Origin: Mallotus nudiflorus
Taxonomy: Eukaryota; Streptophyta; Magnoliopsida; Malpighiales; Euphorbiaceae
DNA length: 64,000 nucleotides
Direction of reading: 5' to 3'
NCBI GenBank assembly: GCA_947683625.1
Contig: CANTUR010000241.1
Coordinates: 1,948,501 to 2,012,500, forward strand
Positions 51,581-63,001 of this stretch are shown here, piece after piece. The notes beneath the pieces are model-generated. The model was not told where the DNA came from. It was given only the letters and a program-made list of their open reading frames with translations, and did no database searches. Made by a program: the position numbers and the translations under genes. How positions within the stretch are numbered: position 1 is the stretch's first letter; each line of letters begins with the position of its first letter.

Positions 51581-52469
51581 TTTTACAGGGGAAGCAAAGC
51601 CAAAAAGTAGAAGGGCAAGTAAGAGATTTAATGCAGAAAAGAGGAAGCTTTATAAAAAAGTTGGTCCTTTAAGTTAGAACTTCATTAAGCTAGGGGAAGG
51701 CAAATACTATCTGGGAGCCAAGGAACTAGTCAGTGTTAGTGGAGCAGATGTCCCTAAGTTTAAGATCTTTAAGGAGCAGATTGTGGAGAATCTGGTGAAG
51801 GACAACAAAGAGGAAATGATGAAGCTGGTAGTTGAGAGGATGGGCAGTGCTACTGTTGAAGAGCTGTTGTGTCTGCCACCTGAAAAGGAGCCACCCTAAG
51901 ATTTAGCTATTGTCATTAGTGATAGTTTTATTGATGTCTTTTATGATGAAACTGATGTAATAACATCCGGTCTGTTTGAGGACAAAAATTTTGTTATGTT
52001 TTAGTGATCGACGATATAAATTTTGATCACACTTACTTATGTAATCCTAATAGTTCTATGCATTATAATTTAGATCAGTATGTCTGACATAAATTTAATT
52101 TAATCAGATTCATTCAGTATGGGCATAAATGCAAATTCAAAGAACATACATATATCACATTATGTAACTTCTGAAGATAGTGAGAAAAAAAAAAGAACAA
52201 AGAGAGAATAAAAAAAGAGAAAAAAGAACAGTAAGGTAAAAATTAGAGAGGAAAATTTGTGACTGACTAATAACATAAGTTATATCATGTGATGTAATGA
52301 ATGTTCTCATTTTTACCCTAAAAAATGATTAAAATTGAATTTTAAATTTTTGTTCAAACATCACATATTGGTCTTTATCATACTGCATAAGTATTCGAAT
52401 AGAAAAATAATACATGATTAAAGCTAAATCAGAGCTATGAGATCACTATTTTAGTTACGTTTTCTTTTT
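51581..52469 (+). other. Spacer-ORF remnant and pol-loss junction of element C
   Basis: Non-coding or decayed. The part from about 52,000 is colinear with A from 25,590, including the NINSIQLDSFN-encoding region. As in A, no RT, RNase H or integrase follows, so the two copies share the structure that defines the family. Confidence 0.6.
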
Positions 52470-53520
52470 GCCACCTCTTTTGTAATTTTCCTTGTAATTT
52501 TCCTTGTATACCTTGAGCATTCAGGTGGCTTAATAAAATGCTTTTCAACCCATACATTGTAACTGTCATCAATTATTGTATCAGCATCAAGCCTTATATT
52601 CTACTCAAGAATTCTTCGAAGTGCAAGTCTAGTTGATTTCATCATCCAGAACTCGCTTCAATCAGTTCACCACTCCTATGCATCTTTAATACATAAGATT
52701 GTAGCTAATAGGGTTAGTAAGACAAAGGGCCAACAACAATAATGTCCAAACCGAGTCTCTTGTGCACATGAAGAAAGTGATTACTAGGATGAATTCAAAA
52801 TAAAGTTGGGGGCAAAATGTAACTCCGGGACAAGTTAGGGGCAAAATGGTAAATACAATAGTAGAACTTCAAAGTTAGTGAAAATGATCTTAGGGCATAA
52901 AGGAGTATACTATAAGCATACAGATATAATAGTTATCATACAGCAGAAGCAGTAACAAAAAGAAAAGTTCAATAGTGCATCGGTCAATCATGAGTGTAAA
53001 GCCATGGACCCCACTTGCTGGCCTGGTTATTTATCCGATAGACTATATCAGAAGCTTAAACATCAGAAGTACCAATAATGAAGCATCAAGTGCTTGAACC
53101 TACAAGCTGTTGATAAGGCACCTCGTTCTCACACTCCAAGCTGCAAATATAGCTTTTCTCCGAACAGAAGACCTATTAGGTTCATGCATGTTATGCATAA
53201 CATGCATACACTAGCATACATTTATTGTGAAATACTTTCTTTGCATAATAAAGTCTTTGAGCCTAGTCAAGATTATCTAAACACTTTGCTACTAACATTC
53301 AAGATTAGTGTTGTAAAAGTGCAGGAAAGTAGTCAGAGTATTCACAGGTAAAACATCTGAAGGATTGAAAATAAAAGGAGTGACATTACCGAAAAGCATC
53401 ATCTTGGTGACCTCAAGAGGCTGGATAAGACTTTCAAGCTCCTCAAACTCAGTATCCATCTCCATAGTCTCATTGGGAGCATCATTTAGAATATCTCTCC
53501 ACAACAGTTAGACCATTGTA
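52470..53520 (-). pseudogene. Decayed antisense coding region of element C (unknown protein)
   Basis: Counterpart of 26,030-27,230 in A. Blocks: WRDILNDAPNETMEMDTEFE with SLIQPLEVTKM (open 53,292-53,504), LECENEVPYQQ with SDV, ASDIVYRI and SKWGPWL (about 52,990-53,150), and SEFWMMKSTRLALRR with RLDAD and KPPECSRY (about 52,510-52,660). The two copies differ at many bases but keep these protein blocks, which suggests past selection. The function is unknown. Confidence 0.5.
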
Positions 53521-55436
53521 GGGTATGGAATATAGTAATGAGAAGGTTTAATATGTCAGCGATACATACGCTCAACCTTAAAGAGGGAAGAATGCACTCA
53601 AAACTTGAGATGAATGCACTCTGAAGACTTCTTTAATGGTGAAATAAAAACCTCTAACTCCCAAATCTTTTCTTTTGCAAGAAATATTAGGAAGAGGAAT
53701 GAGGCCCTTTACCATAGCATTAATATTCAGCCTAAAGCCACAACCTCAATGGTAGAATATCACGACCCTAAAAAGGGAAGAATGCACTCAAAACTTGAGA
53801 CAAATGCACTCTGACGACTTCTTTGATGGTGAAATAAAATCTCTAACTCCCAAATCTTTTCTTTTGCAGGAAACATTGGGAAAAGGAATGAGGCCCTTTA
53901 CCAAAGCATCAATAGAATAGCAGAAAGACAAATTTAGCCTAAAGCCATAACCTCAATGGCAAAATATCATGACCCTGTGATCCCAGACATTATCACCACA
54001 ATCAAAAAAGGAAGAATGCAAAAGAATAACATTGCATTTTGACAAAAATTTCTTCACTTGCAAATAAACCATACTAACTTATGGTATTTTGTACAGGGAA
54101 AATAAAAGCGAACGAAGAAGAGGAAAAGAATTGATACATTAATAAGAATGACTAGGATAGCAAATGTCAATCACTCATCAAAATCTCACTCTGAGTGACA
54201 AACAGCTTGACAAATGGCAAAGGGAAGTAGTATAACTCTATCTCTTTTTGAATCTGTAGTAAAGTACAAAGAAAATTTATAAAATTGAGAGTAAATTAAT
54301 CCACTTTATGATATCATGTGCAAAAACTTATTTCATGACCTTTGATTTTAGCGGCTTTCTTTTATTAGCCTTGCAGAATTCAGATATCTTGTTGACAGTT
54401 CTATACTGAGAATTTCTAAAATTCTAATCAATCTAATGCTTACTTTACACCCAAACGAGGGGAAGAATATGCAAAGACAAAATCTATGGACTTGCAGTAT
54501 AAATTGGTTGTATTTCAAAGTGTCATTTTAGTCTTTTGAATAATAAATGTGCATATAATCTACTCTAATGCTTAGAAATGAGTACGAGTACAAATCCCTT
54601 AATGGTATCCACACTGAGTAATATGAGAAAGGTGGGGGAACATTAAGAGGAGAATCAGAATAAGCGCAAGTATAATGTACTTCAATGCCCAAAAATGAGC
54701 AAGAGTATCAATGTGAACCTCTGGCAGTATCCACGCTGAGTAATACAAAAAAGGCGAGGGAATACTAAAAGAGGACCCAAGTAAAAAAAACTTGCTCTAT
54801 TTACTCCAATGCTCTGTAAGAGTATAAGTATCCAAAGGACCTTTCCAACGGTATCCACGCTGAGTAATATGAGAAAGGCGGGGGAATACTTGGATAAGGA
54901 AGAAAAGTACAAAAATAATTCAAAGACTGTTTTGATACTCTAAATTCAATATTTTTATGCTTAATTTTCACAAGTTTTGTTTAGCAAATTCTCCCTAAAA
55001 TTAAGTGTGGAAGTAAGCTCTTCATTTGGTAAAAGATTTACCCTCAGCATAATATGGTTAATGATGCCTCTGACCTTTGCAAATGACCAATAAGTAACAG
55101 TCATGAAAATAAAAAATAGTGAGATTCATTAAGTGCATGCTATCTCATGAAAAAATGATGAATTTTCTCATAAATTATTAATATTATAGTATACTTTTAT
55201 ACATTCATCATGATTGAAACTAACTTCAATATGTCTGTAGGAATTATAAAAATAAAAGGAAGTGCATAGTGGAATTAAAATTAGTCAGTATAAAGAATTC
55301 AAAGCATTCGACTCAAACAACCAAAGATAAAAATCAGCAAGCAGTTATGGACTATAGCAACATCAAAGGCGAGCAATGAAAGGATTGCGGTCAATTTACA
55401 TTAATTCCACTATGCATTATAGATTATAGCATTATC
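53521..55436 (+). repeat. 3' non-coding region of element C with repeats
   Basis: Colinear with A 27,200-28,850. It includes a duplicated about 210-bp block (a GGGAAGAATGCACTCAAAACTTGAG unit at about 53,588 and 53,777) and the 118-bp tandem array at about 54,560-54,910. No supported gene. Confidence 0.65.
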
Positions 55437-55803
55437 AGTGAGTAGTTATGGACTGCAGTATCATCAGTGAGCAATGAAAGGGTTGCAGCTAATTGCGAGC
55501 AGTTATGGACTGCAGCATCATCAATGAGCAATGAAAGGGTTACAGTTAATCGCGAGCAATTATAGACTGCAGCATCATCAGTGAGAAATGAAAGGGTTGC
55601 AGCTAATCGCGAGCTGTTGTGGACTGCAACATCATTAGTGAGCAATGAAAGGGTTGCAGCTAATCGTGAGCAGTTATGGATTGCAGAATCATCAGTGAGC
55701 AATAAAAGGATTGCAGCTAATTGCGAGAAGTTATGGACTGCAGCATCATCAGTGAGCAATGAAAGGGTTGCAGTTAATCACGAGCAGTTATGGATTGCAG
55801 CAT
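55437..55803 (+). repeat. 57-bp tandem repeat, about 6.4 units (element C)
   Basis: Regular head-to-tail copies of a 57-bp unit with GAGCAGTTATGGACTGCAGC and GTGAGCAATGAAAGGGTTGC. Because 57 is a multiple of 3, stop-free frames run through it on both strands (55,424-55,759 - and 55,581-55,805 +). These are repeat by-products, not genes. It is the more homogeneous relative of the array in A. Confidence 0.9.
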
Positions 55804-55848
55804 AATTGTATAGATCAATCAACACTACATGATCGAGTGTAGTGTATC

Positions 55849-55890
55849 CCACTTTTAATCAATTTCTCACTTGTAAATAAAATGTAAATC
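55849..55890 (+). repeat. Truncated 3' LTR of element C, first remnant
   Basis: CCCACTTTTAATCAATTTCTCAC onward matches the 5' LTR from about 41,228. Everything before it in the LTR, plus the polypurine tract and the about 50-bp array present in A, is missing. It is cut at 55,890 by solo LTR F2. Confidence 0.75.
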
Positions 55891-58800
55891 TGTCATAACC
55901 CAAAACAGGGGCCATGATCGGAGCTAGGGAACGGGAATTCTTTCGAATCCGAAACCCGTAGCAAGCCTTAAAATAAAATAAAAACATGCAATAATCATAA
56001 TAACATAAATAAAATAATAATCTGCCAATAAAATTAATTATACATCCTCATCTCATATAAATAATCCTTCAATACAAATACCAGTTCAAATCTTTAAAAT
56101 ACATATTTCATACAAGTATAATACATAAACCCCATAACTGTTTACAACTACTGCAGTGTCTAGATTATAAAATAAAACTTAGGTAAGCAATTTACATAGC
56201 AAAGCCTGGGCGGAAGAAATCCAGCGTATAGGTCTACTACTGAGGTCTGAAGATGATGACTCTCCTAAAAAATAGTCAACGGAGGGTAGTCAGACCTCAC
56301 TCAGTGAATTATTATAATATATATACATGCATAACTAAATGATAAATGCACACAGTTAATAGTATATATAATAAATATATATATACAAGCAAATACACAC
56401 AAATGCAACAAAAATCATTTTATATATTTTTACTGAAAATCACTATTTATGAAGGATCACATAGAACCCTAGAAAATTGCAACGTCAAACAGTGTTAGAC
56501 AACACTCTAGCCATACAGGCTCACTTATTCCAAATAAGTTCACTTGTTCCATTTGGACAGTAGATTGACCCCGAGACACTAAGTCAACCGAGCTCCAACA
56601 ATCTGACTGTCAGTGTGATTGCCCCCGAAACACTTGGTCAACCGAGCTCCAGCAATTACACTTGAATCACATCACACATCAAATCAATCAATCCGATCAT
56701 AATCCACAAATAGGTTAGTAATATAGCCTAAATGCTATTAGCGTACTGGTATGTACTCGGTCCTAGTGCTACCCACTAGGTAGCACGTTCTATTGATATC
56801 CTTCATTTATTATATAAAACATACATTCATAAAATAAATGATGCATGAGATTGAATAAAATAACAACATAAACCATATATATACTAGAAATATACCAAAA
56901 ATAAACCAGGTATATTCCGAGTATATATATGTTAAATAAATTCAATTTAATTACAAAATGAACTAGAAATTTACTTAAAAATATTTTAAGTATAAATCAT
57001 TAATAAAACATGCATATAGTTTAAAATATACCAAAGTATACCGAAAATATACCAAAAATAAACCTAAGTAATACTTAAATCATTTATGCATACTTTACTA
57101 AAATAAACCATACATTTCTAAAACATGCACCCTAAAACATATATATATAAAATAACAACTCAATGTTATTGCGCTCCTCGAGACGGGTCTGACGGGCCTG
57201 GTCCACTAGGCTTCGGTCTTGGCGCAACTAAACAAACAAACGACAACACGACATTAGAATGAATTTATCAAAATTTGTAGAAACTCAGTCTAGAATACTA
57301 GACATAAAATTAGAATAAGAATTCGACTAGACATTACGTTTTACGAGAATTCTATCAAAAATTCAGCAGAACCTCCCCTATAAAATAGACATCTCTCTAC
57401 TTAAAGAGTAGAGTCAGTCTTGTAAAGAAATACACTTCGAAATAACATAATTTACAACCCCTCGATCGGACTCCAAACTATAATTCACCGACCGAGGTTC
57501 ACAATTCACAGAATAATTATAGAAATACCGAAAATGCCCTTTAATACTTAAAATGTAGCAAGTTAGATATTTAAACGCTAAAAATATTTATTTAACCGAT
57601 AAATACACAAAAATTCTAATTTTAATAAAATATTATTAAAAGTCAGTAATTCTCAATAAATTCATAAATATTGACCAAAATACATTTTATAAATCCAAAT
57701 TACATAATTAACCCTAAAACTTACTAAAAATCAATAAAAACTCATTTATTTAGAAAAAATCGTATATTATATACATAATTTGAAAATAATTTACAAAAAA
57801 TAGTTTTAATTAGTTACAAATACTAAATAATTTGTAGAAATCATTTTTATACCTTAAATAACTATTAAAACCAATTTAATTATATTTTTAGCCAATTTAG
57901 TGTCAAATTACCAAAATACCCCTAGTTTCGTAAATTCCCTAAAATTAATCAAAAATTCACCAAAATTAGTATAATTGATAAAAATTAATTTTCTCAACAT
58001 ATAACTCAATAATATCAATAAATATACTCAATTAACTAATTAATTTTAATAAAACACATAATTAACCTAATTTTCCCAAAATTACATAAACTAAATAAAT
58101 TCCAAATAATTATATAAAATTCACAAAAATTAAAAATAAATTTATAAAAATTCATTTTAACACCTATAAACAAAATAAAACACAATTTCATAATTTAATT
58201 AATTAATTTTCAAAAATTAGAAAATATTAATAAAATAATAAAAAATTCAAAAAAATCAAAATAATTCCTAAAAATTCTACAAAAATTCACAGAGGTAGAT
58301 TAAGCTACAAGGATCAATGTTTGTGAAGGAATACTACATGAATCATTCAAATAAAAGCTAAAAAAAATCGACAACCCTAATAGGACGAAAATGAAAACTA
58401 GACAAAAACCTTACCAAATCGAGTTTTGAGCTAAAAAGAAGCTTAGAATCGTCTTCTATGGTGTCTAGGGAGTTCAACGGCACCGGAATGATAGGTTTTA
58501 GTGGTCGAAAACGCGAGGTATGGTGGAAGGAATAACTCTCGGCCAAAACGGGTTTCCAAGCTTTACCGGCACTGGAGAGGGAGCTTGGGACGTCAAAAAT
58601 GGCTGGCAAGGGAGGTGGCTCACCGAAATGTACAATAACGGTGAGGGATTGACGTTGCAGAGACCGAAAATGGCGAGGGAGTCGATCGGAGAAGAAGAAG
58701 GAGAGGGAGTGGCAGTTTCGTAAATACTGTAAACTTTTAGTTTTTGATAAATAATTATGTATATATATAACTATACTTTATATTATAATAATATATAATA

Positions 58801-59229
58801 TCACACACACAATAAATACACACCACATATATATTTTAATAATATATACACATATATACGTATATATACTTAATTAATTAATCAATATAAAAAATATATT
58901 ATATAATTTATTTATAAAATAAACCCTAATTTTAATTTAAATAAATGTACGTATTTGCATTTTATTTAACACTTTAAAATTATGCATGAACTCATGCAAA
59001 TTCGTAAAACTATTTCAAATAATTAATATTAAATTATTTACGTCTTAATTTCCCCAAAAATAAAATTTTCGGAAAAATTTTACGTAAAGAACTTAAAATA
59101 ATTAAAAATAATTAAAATGACTTAATAAATAACAAACTCATGAAAATAATCATAAATATATATATATAAATTATTAACACTGCATATCCCGATGCAGTTT
59201 AAAATTATTTAAAACCTCTAGATATTACA
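55891..59229 (-). mobile_element. Solo LTR F2 (3,339 bp) in the 3' LTR of element C
   Basis: TGTCATAACCC...GATATTACA with exact AAATC duplications (55,886-55,890 and 59,230-59,234). It is homologous to F1 over its whole length with scattered differences and small indels, in the same orientation. The 54-bp duplication is present near 56,565-56,665. No interior. The - strand is the likely sense (see F1). Confidence 0.85.
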
Positions 59230-59654
59230 AAATCTAATTAACTTTTTAATAAAATTAACATAGTTTAGACTTAGGGACAACGCGATCTTGAATGCATTTT
59301 TTATATGTAATTTTATTGACTAGATGCCTAGGGTTAGATGGATGTTAAATAGGGTTTAATAAAATTGCATGTAATTAGAGGATGAAATAATCATTTATAA
59401 AATTATTCTAAATGAACACGAGACTAAGAGAAGTTAGTATTCCATATCCAGAATCCCCTGATTATGGTGCTAGCTTTCTTTTAGGGAATCGAGTACCACT
59501 TTTTCAATTTTTCCTAGTTATTACCCTGGGTGGCGACTCCTCATCTCCATGCCATGTCTTTGTGATAGTGGTTTGTGTGTTCTCTAAGGCCCTGAGCCTA
59601 AACAGTGTTGTAGTTGCTAAAATCTTAGACGTGCGCTAAACCCTACTGTCTACA
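59230..59654 (+). repeat. Truncated 3' LTR of element C, end part
   Basis: The last about 425 bp of the LTR, matching 41,265-41,681 of the 5' LTR and ending GTCTACA. It contains an intact TGGCGACTCC at 59,531-59,540, 114 bp before the end. The candidate target duplication ACGAC follows. Confidence 0.85.
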
Positions 59655-59889
59655 ACGACTGCCATCCTACCTGTCAATGGTAGGGAAATCATTCCTACTC
59701 GCAGTATACTGATAAGCAGCTCTAGCTCTAATGCCTAAACCTATAAGATAAAATGGGACAACAATTGTTAGTTGACAAATATTGAAATAACTTAAGAAGA
59801 AGGAGGTAGAATATACCAATACAACGTGCCAGAAGCTGTAGAATCTTTTGGCCCGACTGACTAAGTCATCCATACCTCGATAAAGATAG
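59655..59889 (-). pseudogene. Antisense PMD gene of element B, middle fragment
   Basis: A piece of B between elements C and G. On the - strand it continues the PMD frame from the G insertion site with YRGMDDLVSRAKRFYSFWH, then a likely intron (GT donor near 59,826, AG acceptor at 59,741-59,742), then GLGIRARAAYQYTASRNDFP up to the C insertion site. Confidence 0.7.
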
Positions 59890-62084
59890 TAAAGGAATTA
59901 ATTATGCTACTTAGACATCAAATGCTAAGTAGGGCAAATTTTAAAATTTTGCTCAACATAATCCTTGATCTCATCAAGAATTCCAATTCCTAGGATCCAA
60001 TTTGCAATTTAACATATAGCTAACATACATCAATATGTATAAATATGAAAATTAGGAAATTTAAATTACAGAATACTAATAATTTCCCAAGTGTTTGATG
60101 TAGGCCATAATTAATCTACTAAATAGTTGGCTCTTTTGGTTCAATTCTTGAATCAACTCTTTAAGACTCCCAAATGTGAGACCTTTAGCTTGAAATACCA
60201 GAGATTCACTAATCACCTTCTTGATTTAATTTGGTTATATGCAAGTAGCCTCTCTCAATGACCCTTTGTAAACTTGCACTAACTTAATCTCCTTTCAAGA
60301 GTACTATAGTTTTTTAAGTATATGTTGTTTGCTTTTATTTTTATGTCTCTACACAAAATTCTTAATTTTTCTAACCTTAAGAATATTTCTTAAGTTATAT
60401 ATATATAGAAAAGAAACCTCAATAATGTCATTGCTTACATCATATGTATGACATCATCCATGACATACAACTTGCCATGCAAGTATAGAACTCTTGACAT
60501 CATCCATGACATCATATTACTTGCCATGCAAGTATAGAACTCTTAACATTATCTATGACATCATATTACTTATCATGTAAGTATAAAACACTTAATATCA
60601 TCCATGACATCATATTACTTACCATGCAAGTATATAACTCTTGACATAATCCATGACATCATATTACTTACTATACAAGTATAGAACTCTTGACATCATC
60701 CATAACATCATATTACTTACCATGGGCCTTTCTCTACATCTTAGATTAATCTTTGGTCTAAAACTCTTTTGGTCCTAGGTTTAAACAACTTAGATCATTG
60801 ATCTAAGCAATAACATATATATATATATATATATAATTAATTTAATATTTTAATTACTATCTCATATTAATTAAATATAAATTAATTATTAAACCCTTAC
60901 TTGAATTAGATTTCATGATATGCTGGAATCATTACTTAAAACATAAATTCAATTCTATTAATCTTAAAATTAACCTCTTTAATCAATAATTAGATTAATA
61001 TAGATGTTGATTTAACAAAGCTCTATTAGGTGTGACTTACTAGGTTCATGTCTAATTAGCAATAAGAAGATAATAGCAACACTTGATATTATTTAGAACT
61101 CCTTTCAAGTCTAAATGTGAAAATCCTAATTATACACTTTTAGTTCTCATAAGTTGTAAGTGACTCATGGCATCGATATCACAACTACCAAATTATAAAT
61201 GAATGCATTTATTGATTCACACAAACCCTTATGGTCATAACTACTATGCACTAAAATTCTTTCATTGGAAGATCTCAATATAGCCTAGAGTCAAGGTTTA
61301 GCTAAACTCTAATAGTTATATCATATGACCTCATCTCAAGTTTTATTCTTGATAAAACATAACAAATACTAGAAACACTTTTTAGCACTAAAATTCTTTC
61401 AAACTGTGTTATATTTGTCCTATCCAGGAACTTATTCATCAAAAATAAACTTAGATAGCATAGGATCTATCTCGATTCACTCTAGGCAATGGATCCCTTC
61501 TTGATTGAACACTCATCCCTACACTCAACTGATTAGAGCCACCACTCGCCATATACCCATGTGTGATTAACACAAGTATGTAAGTAATAACAAACCTTAA
61601 CCACTCAAATGTGGATGACCATGTCACCTCAGATTAAAGACTATATGCAACATTATGACCTAGATTGTGATTGTTGACTATAAGTGAATATCCATGCAAT
61701 CATAAATATAACATCATGTTCAATCTACCCTTCATATGAGTATCCACATGTCTATTATGACATCTCATACAAGTAGTATGAGACTCACTACCTTCCACTG
61801 TCAGTTTCACATACTAATCAAAGAAAATAAATAGAAATGATAGTCTAATCAATATTACCCAAATATTAATTATACGACTATAAATAATTTATAACATATG
61901 TAACAAATAAATTTGTAACTTATACTATTAACTCTTGATAATAAATTTATTTAACATAATACTAAGGGGGTAAATGCTCAAATAAACAAACACTTTATTT
62001 AAATAAATATTTTATTGTCATTAAGATAATTTACAATGTCATTATGCATTTCAAAAATGGCACTAAGGCACATCTATATTAACA
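59890..62084 (-). mobile_element. Solo LTR G (2,195 bp), unrelated family, in the PMD gene
   Basis: Bounded by exact GATAG duplications (59,885-59,889 and 62,085-62,089). On the - strand it begins TGTTAATATAGATGTGCC and ends CCTTTA (expected CA). No protein-coding region is found. It holds a 49-bp tandem array (60,420-60,730) and a TA run near 60,813-60,833. Family not recognised; a Copia origin is possible. A terminal-repeat-less element is less likely given the clean 5-bp duplication. Confidence 0.7.
60420..60730. repeat. 49-bp tandem repeat, about 6 units, in solo LTR G
   Basis: Units of the form GACATCATCCATGACATCATATTACTT followed by CATGCAAGTATAGAACTCTT, with starts 49 bp apart (for example 60,481 and 60,530). 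Each unit contains a shorter internal duplication of ATGACATCAT. Non-coding. Confidence 0.85.
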
Positions 62085-62604
62085 GATAGGCCAGCACGTA
62101 ACTCCCCCAGTCAAATAAGGACACCTGATCCAAGTCCTAGAGAGATAGAAGAAACATCAGGTTTATCGAGCTAACAGTGTTAGCAAAGAAGGTGGTGTCG
62201 AGGAGATAAACCAAAAAGGCGCGTACCACTTAATCGATCTCACGTGGGGTGACCATCGTTGTAGCTCTATCCTAAGTTAACCTTATCTGGGGTCAACTGG
62301 TGAAGGCTTATGTAAAAAAGAATAGGATCTCCGGCACACGCGATCTCGGTAATGGCAGTAAAGGAGACAGGGTCTAAAGTGTGCTCCCCAAATAGAAGAT
62401 AAAAGGTATGTGTCATGTCAAACCATCTCTCCATCAGTGCATGAAGCGATTGGTAGTTTGTCTAGCCCCGATAGAGGGAAGCAAAAGGATGAAGTCCTTA
62501 AACCCTATATCCTAGATCCATTTCTTTTGATCGTCGGCCAAGTCATCATAGAAAACTCAGGCTCCATGAAAGTTTTTGGTGCCCTTGAATGTTTGAGCAT
62601 TGTG
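62085..62604 (-). pseudogene. Antisense PMD gene of element B, exon 2 (main domain part)
   Basis: After an AG acceptor at 62,605-62,606 the - strand reads a plant mobile domain: LHALMERWFDMTHTFYLLFGE, then LDPVSFTAITEIACAGDPILF, then, next to the G insertion site, LFDWGSYVLAY. These match the family pattern of ERW..THTF..PFGE, a central ..F.AITGL..GDPI and ..WGS.VLA.LYR. Frameshifts and stops are present. PMD proteins are found as host genes (MAIN family) and as extra genes of plant transposons; their biochemical role is poorly known. Confidence 0.75.
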
Positions 62605-62713
62605 CTACAAAAGAGAAGGAATGAGAATTAGGGAAGTTGAATAAAATATTGCTCCATTTTATTTTTTTTAGAGCAAAATGATTAAATGGTCATAAACAGG
62701 TTTGTTCACCTTA

Positions 62714-62850
62714 TCATAGAGGCGCAATGCCTCATGGAAGAGGCGATCGCCCTTGTACATAAGGTGATCACCCTATCGCCATGAGGTGATCCTCTATATG
62801 CTGTCACAGAGGCGATTGCCTCAACGAAAAGGTAATTGCCTTTGCACATC
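62714..62850 (+). repeat. GAGGCGATCGCC palindrome cluster in PMD intron 1
   Basis: Six or so units (GAGGCGCAATGCCTC, GAGGCGATCGCCC, AGGTGATCACCC, GAGGCGATTGCCTC, AAGGTAATTGCCTT and others) at about 20-25 bp spacing, the same type as 35,885-36,030 and the B LTR clusters. It lies between PMD exons 1 and 2. Confidence 0.75.
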
Positions 62851-63001
62851 GAGGGCTAGTGAATGATTTTTTAGTTTTTTTACCTAAAATCATAAATGCA
62901 TAATTAATCAAACTAGTTTTTAATCATAAATGATAAATGGACACCAATACAGTCTAACTCGATGTAATTTGTAGAAAAATAAGAAAAATTTAGAAACTAA
63001 C

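Larger units (their letters stand above)
37493..59654 (+). mobile_element. Element C: gag-protease non-autonomous element of the A family, carrying five further LTR insertions or fragments
   Basis: Starts TGTAAGCATCC at 37,493 and ends GTCTACA at 59,654. It is flanked by ACGGC (37,488-37,492) and ACGAC (59,655-59,659), a 5-bp duplication with one change. Without D, F1, E, F2 and the inverted fragment about 10.4 kb remain, near the 11.7 kb of A. The interior is colinear with A but keeps a protease. The 3' LTR has lost its first about 1.7 kb together with the end of the interior. C interrupts the antisense PMD gene of B. Confidence 0.85.

Noticed and set aside
55424..55805. Long repetitive open frames on both strands (111 codons -, 74 codons +)
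   Set aside because: They are produced by a 57-bp tandem repeat, a multiple of three with few stop triplets. There is no start context or domain, and the homologous array in A is not open.
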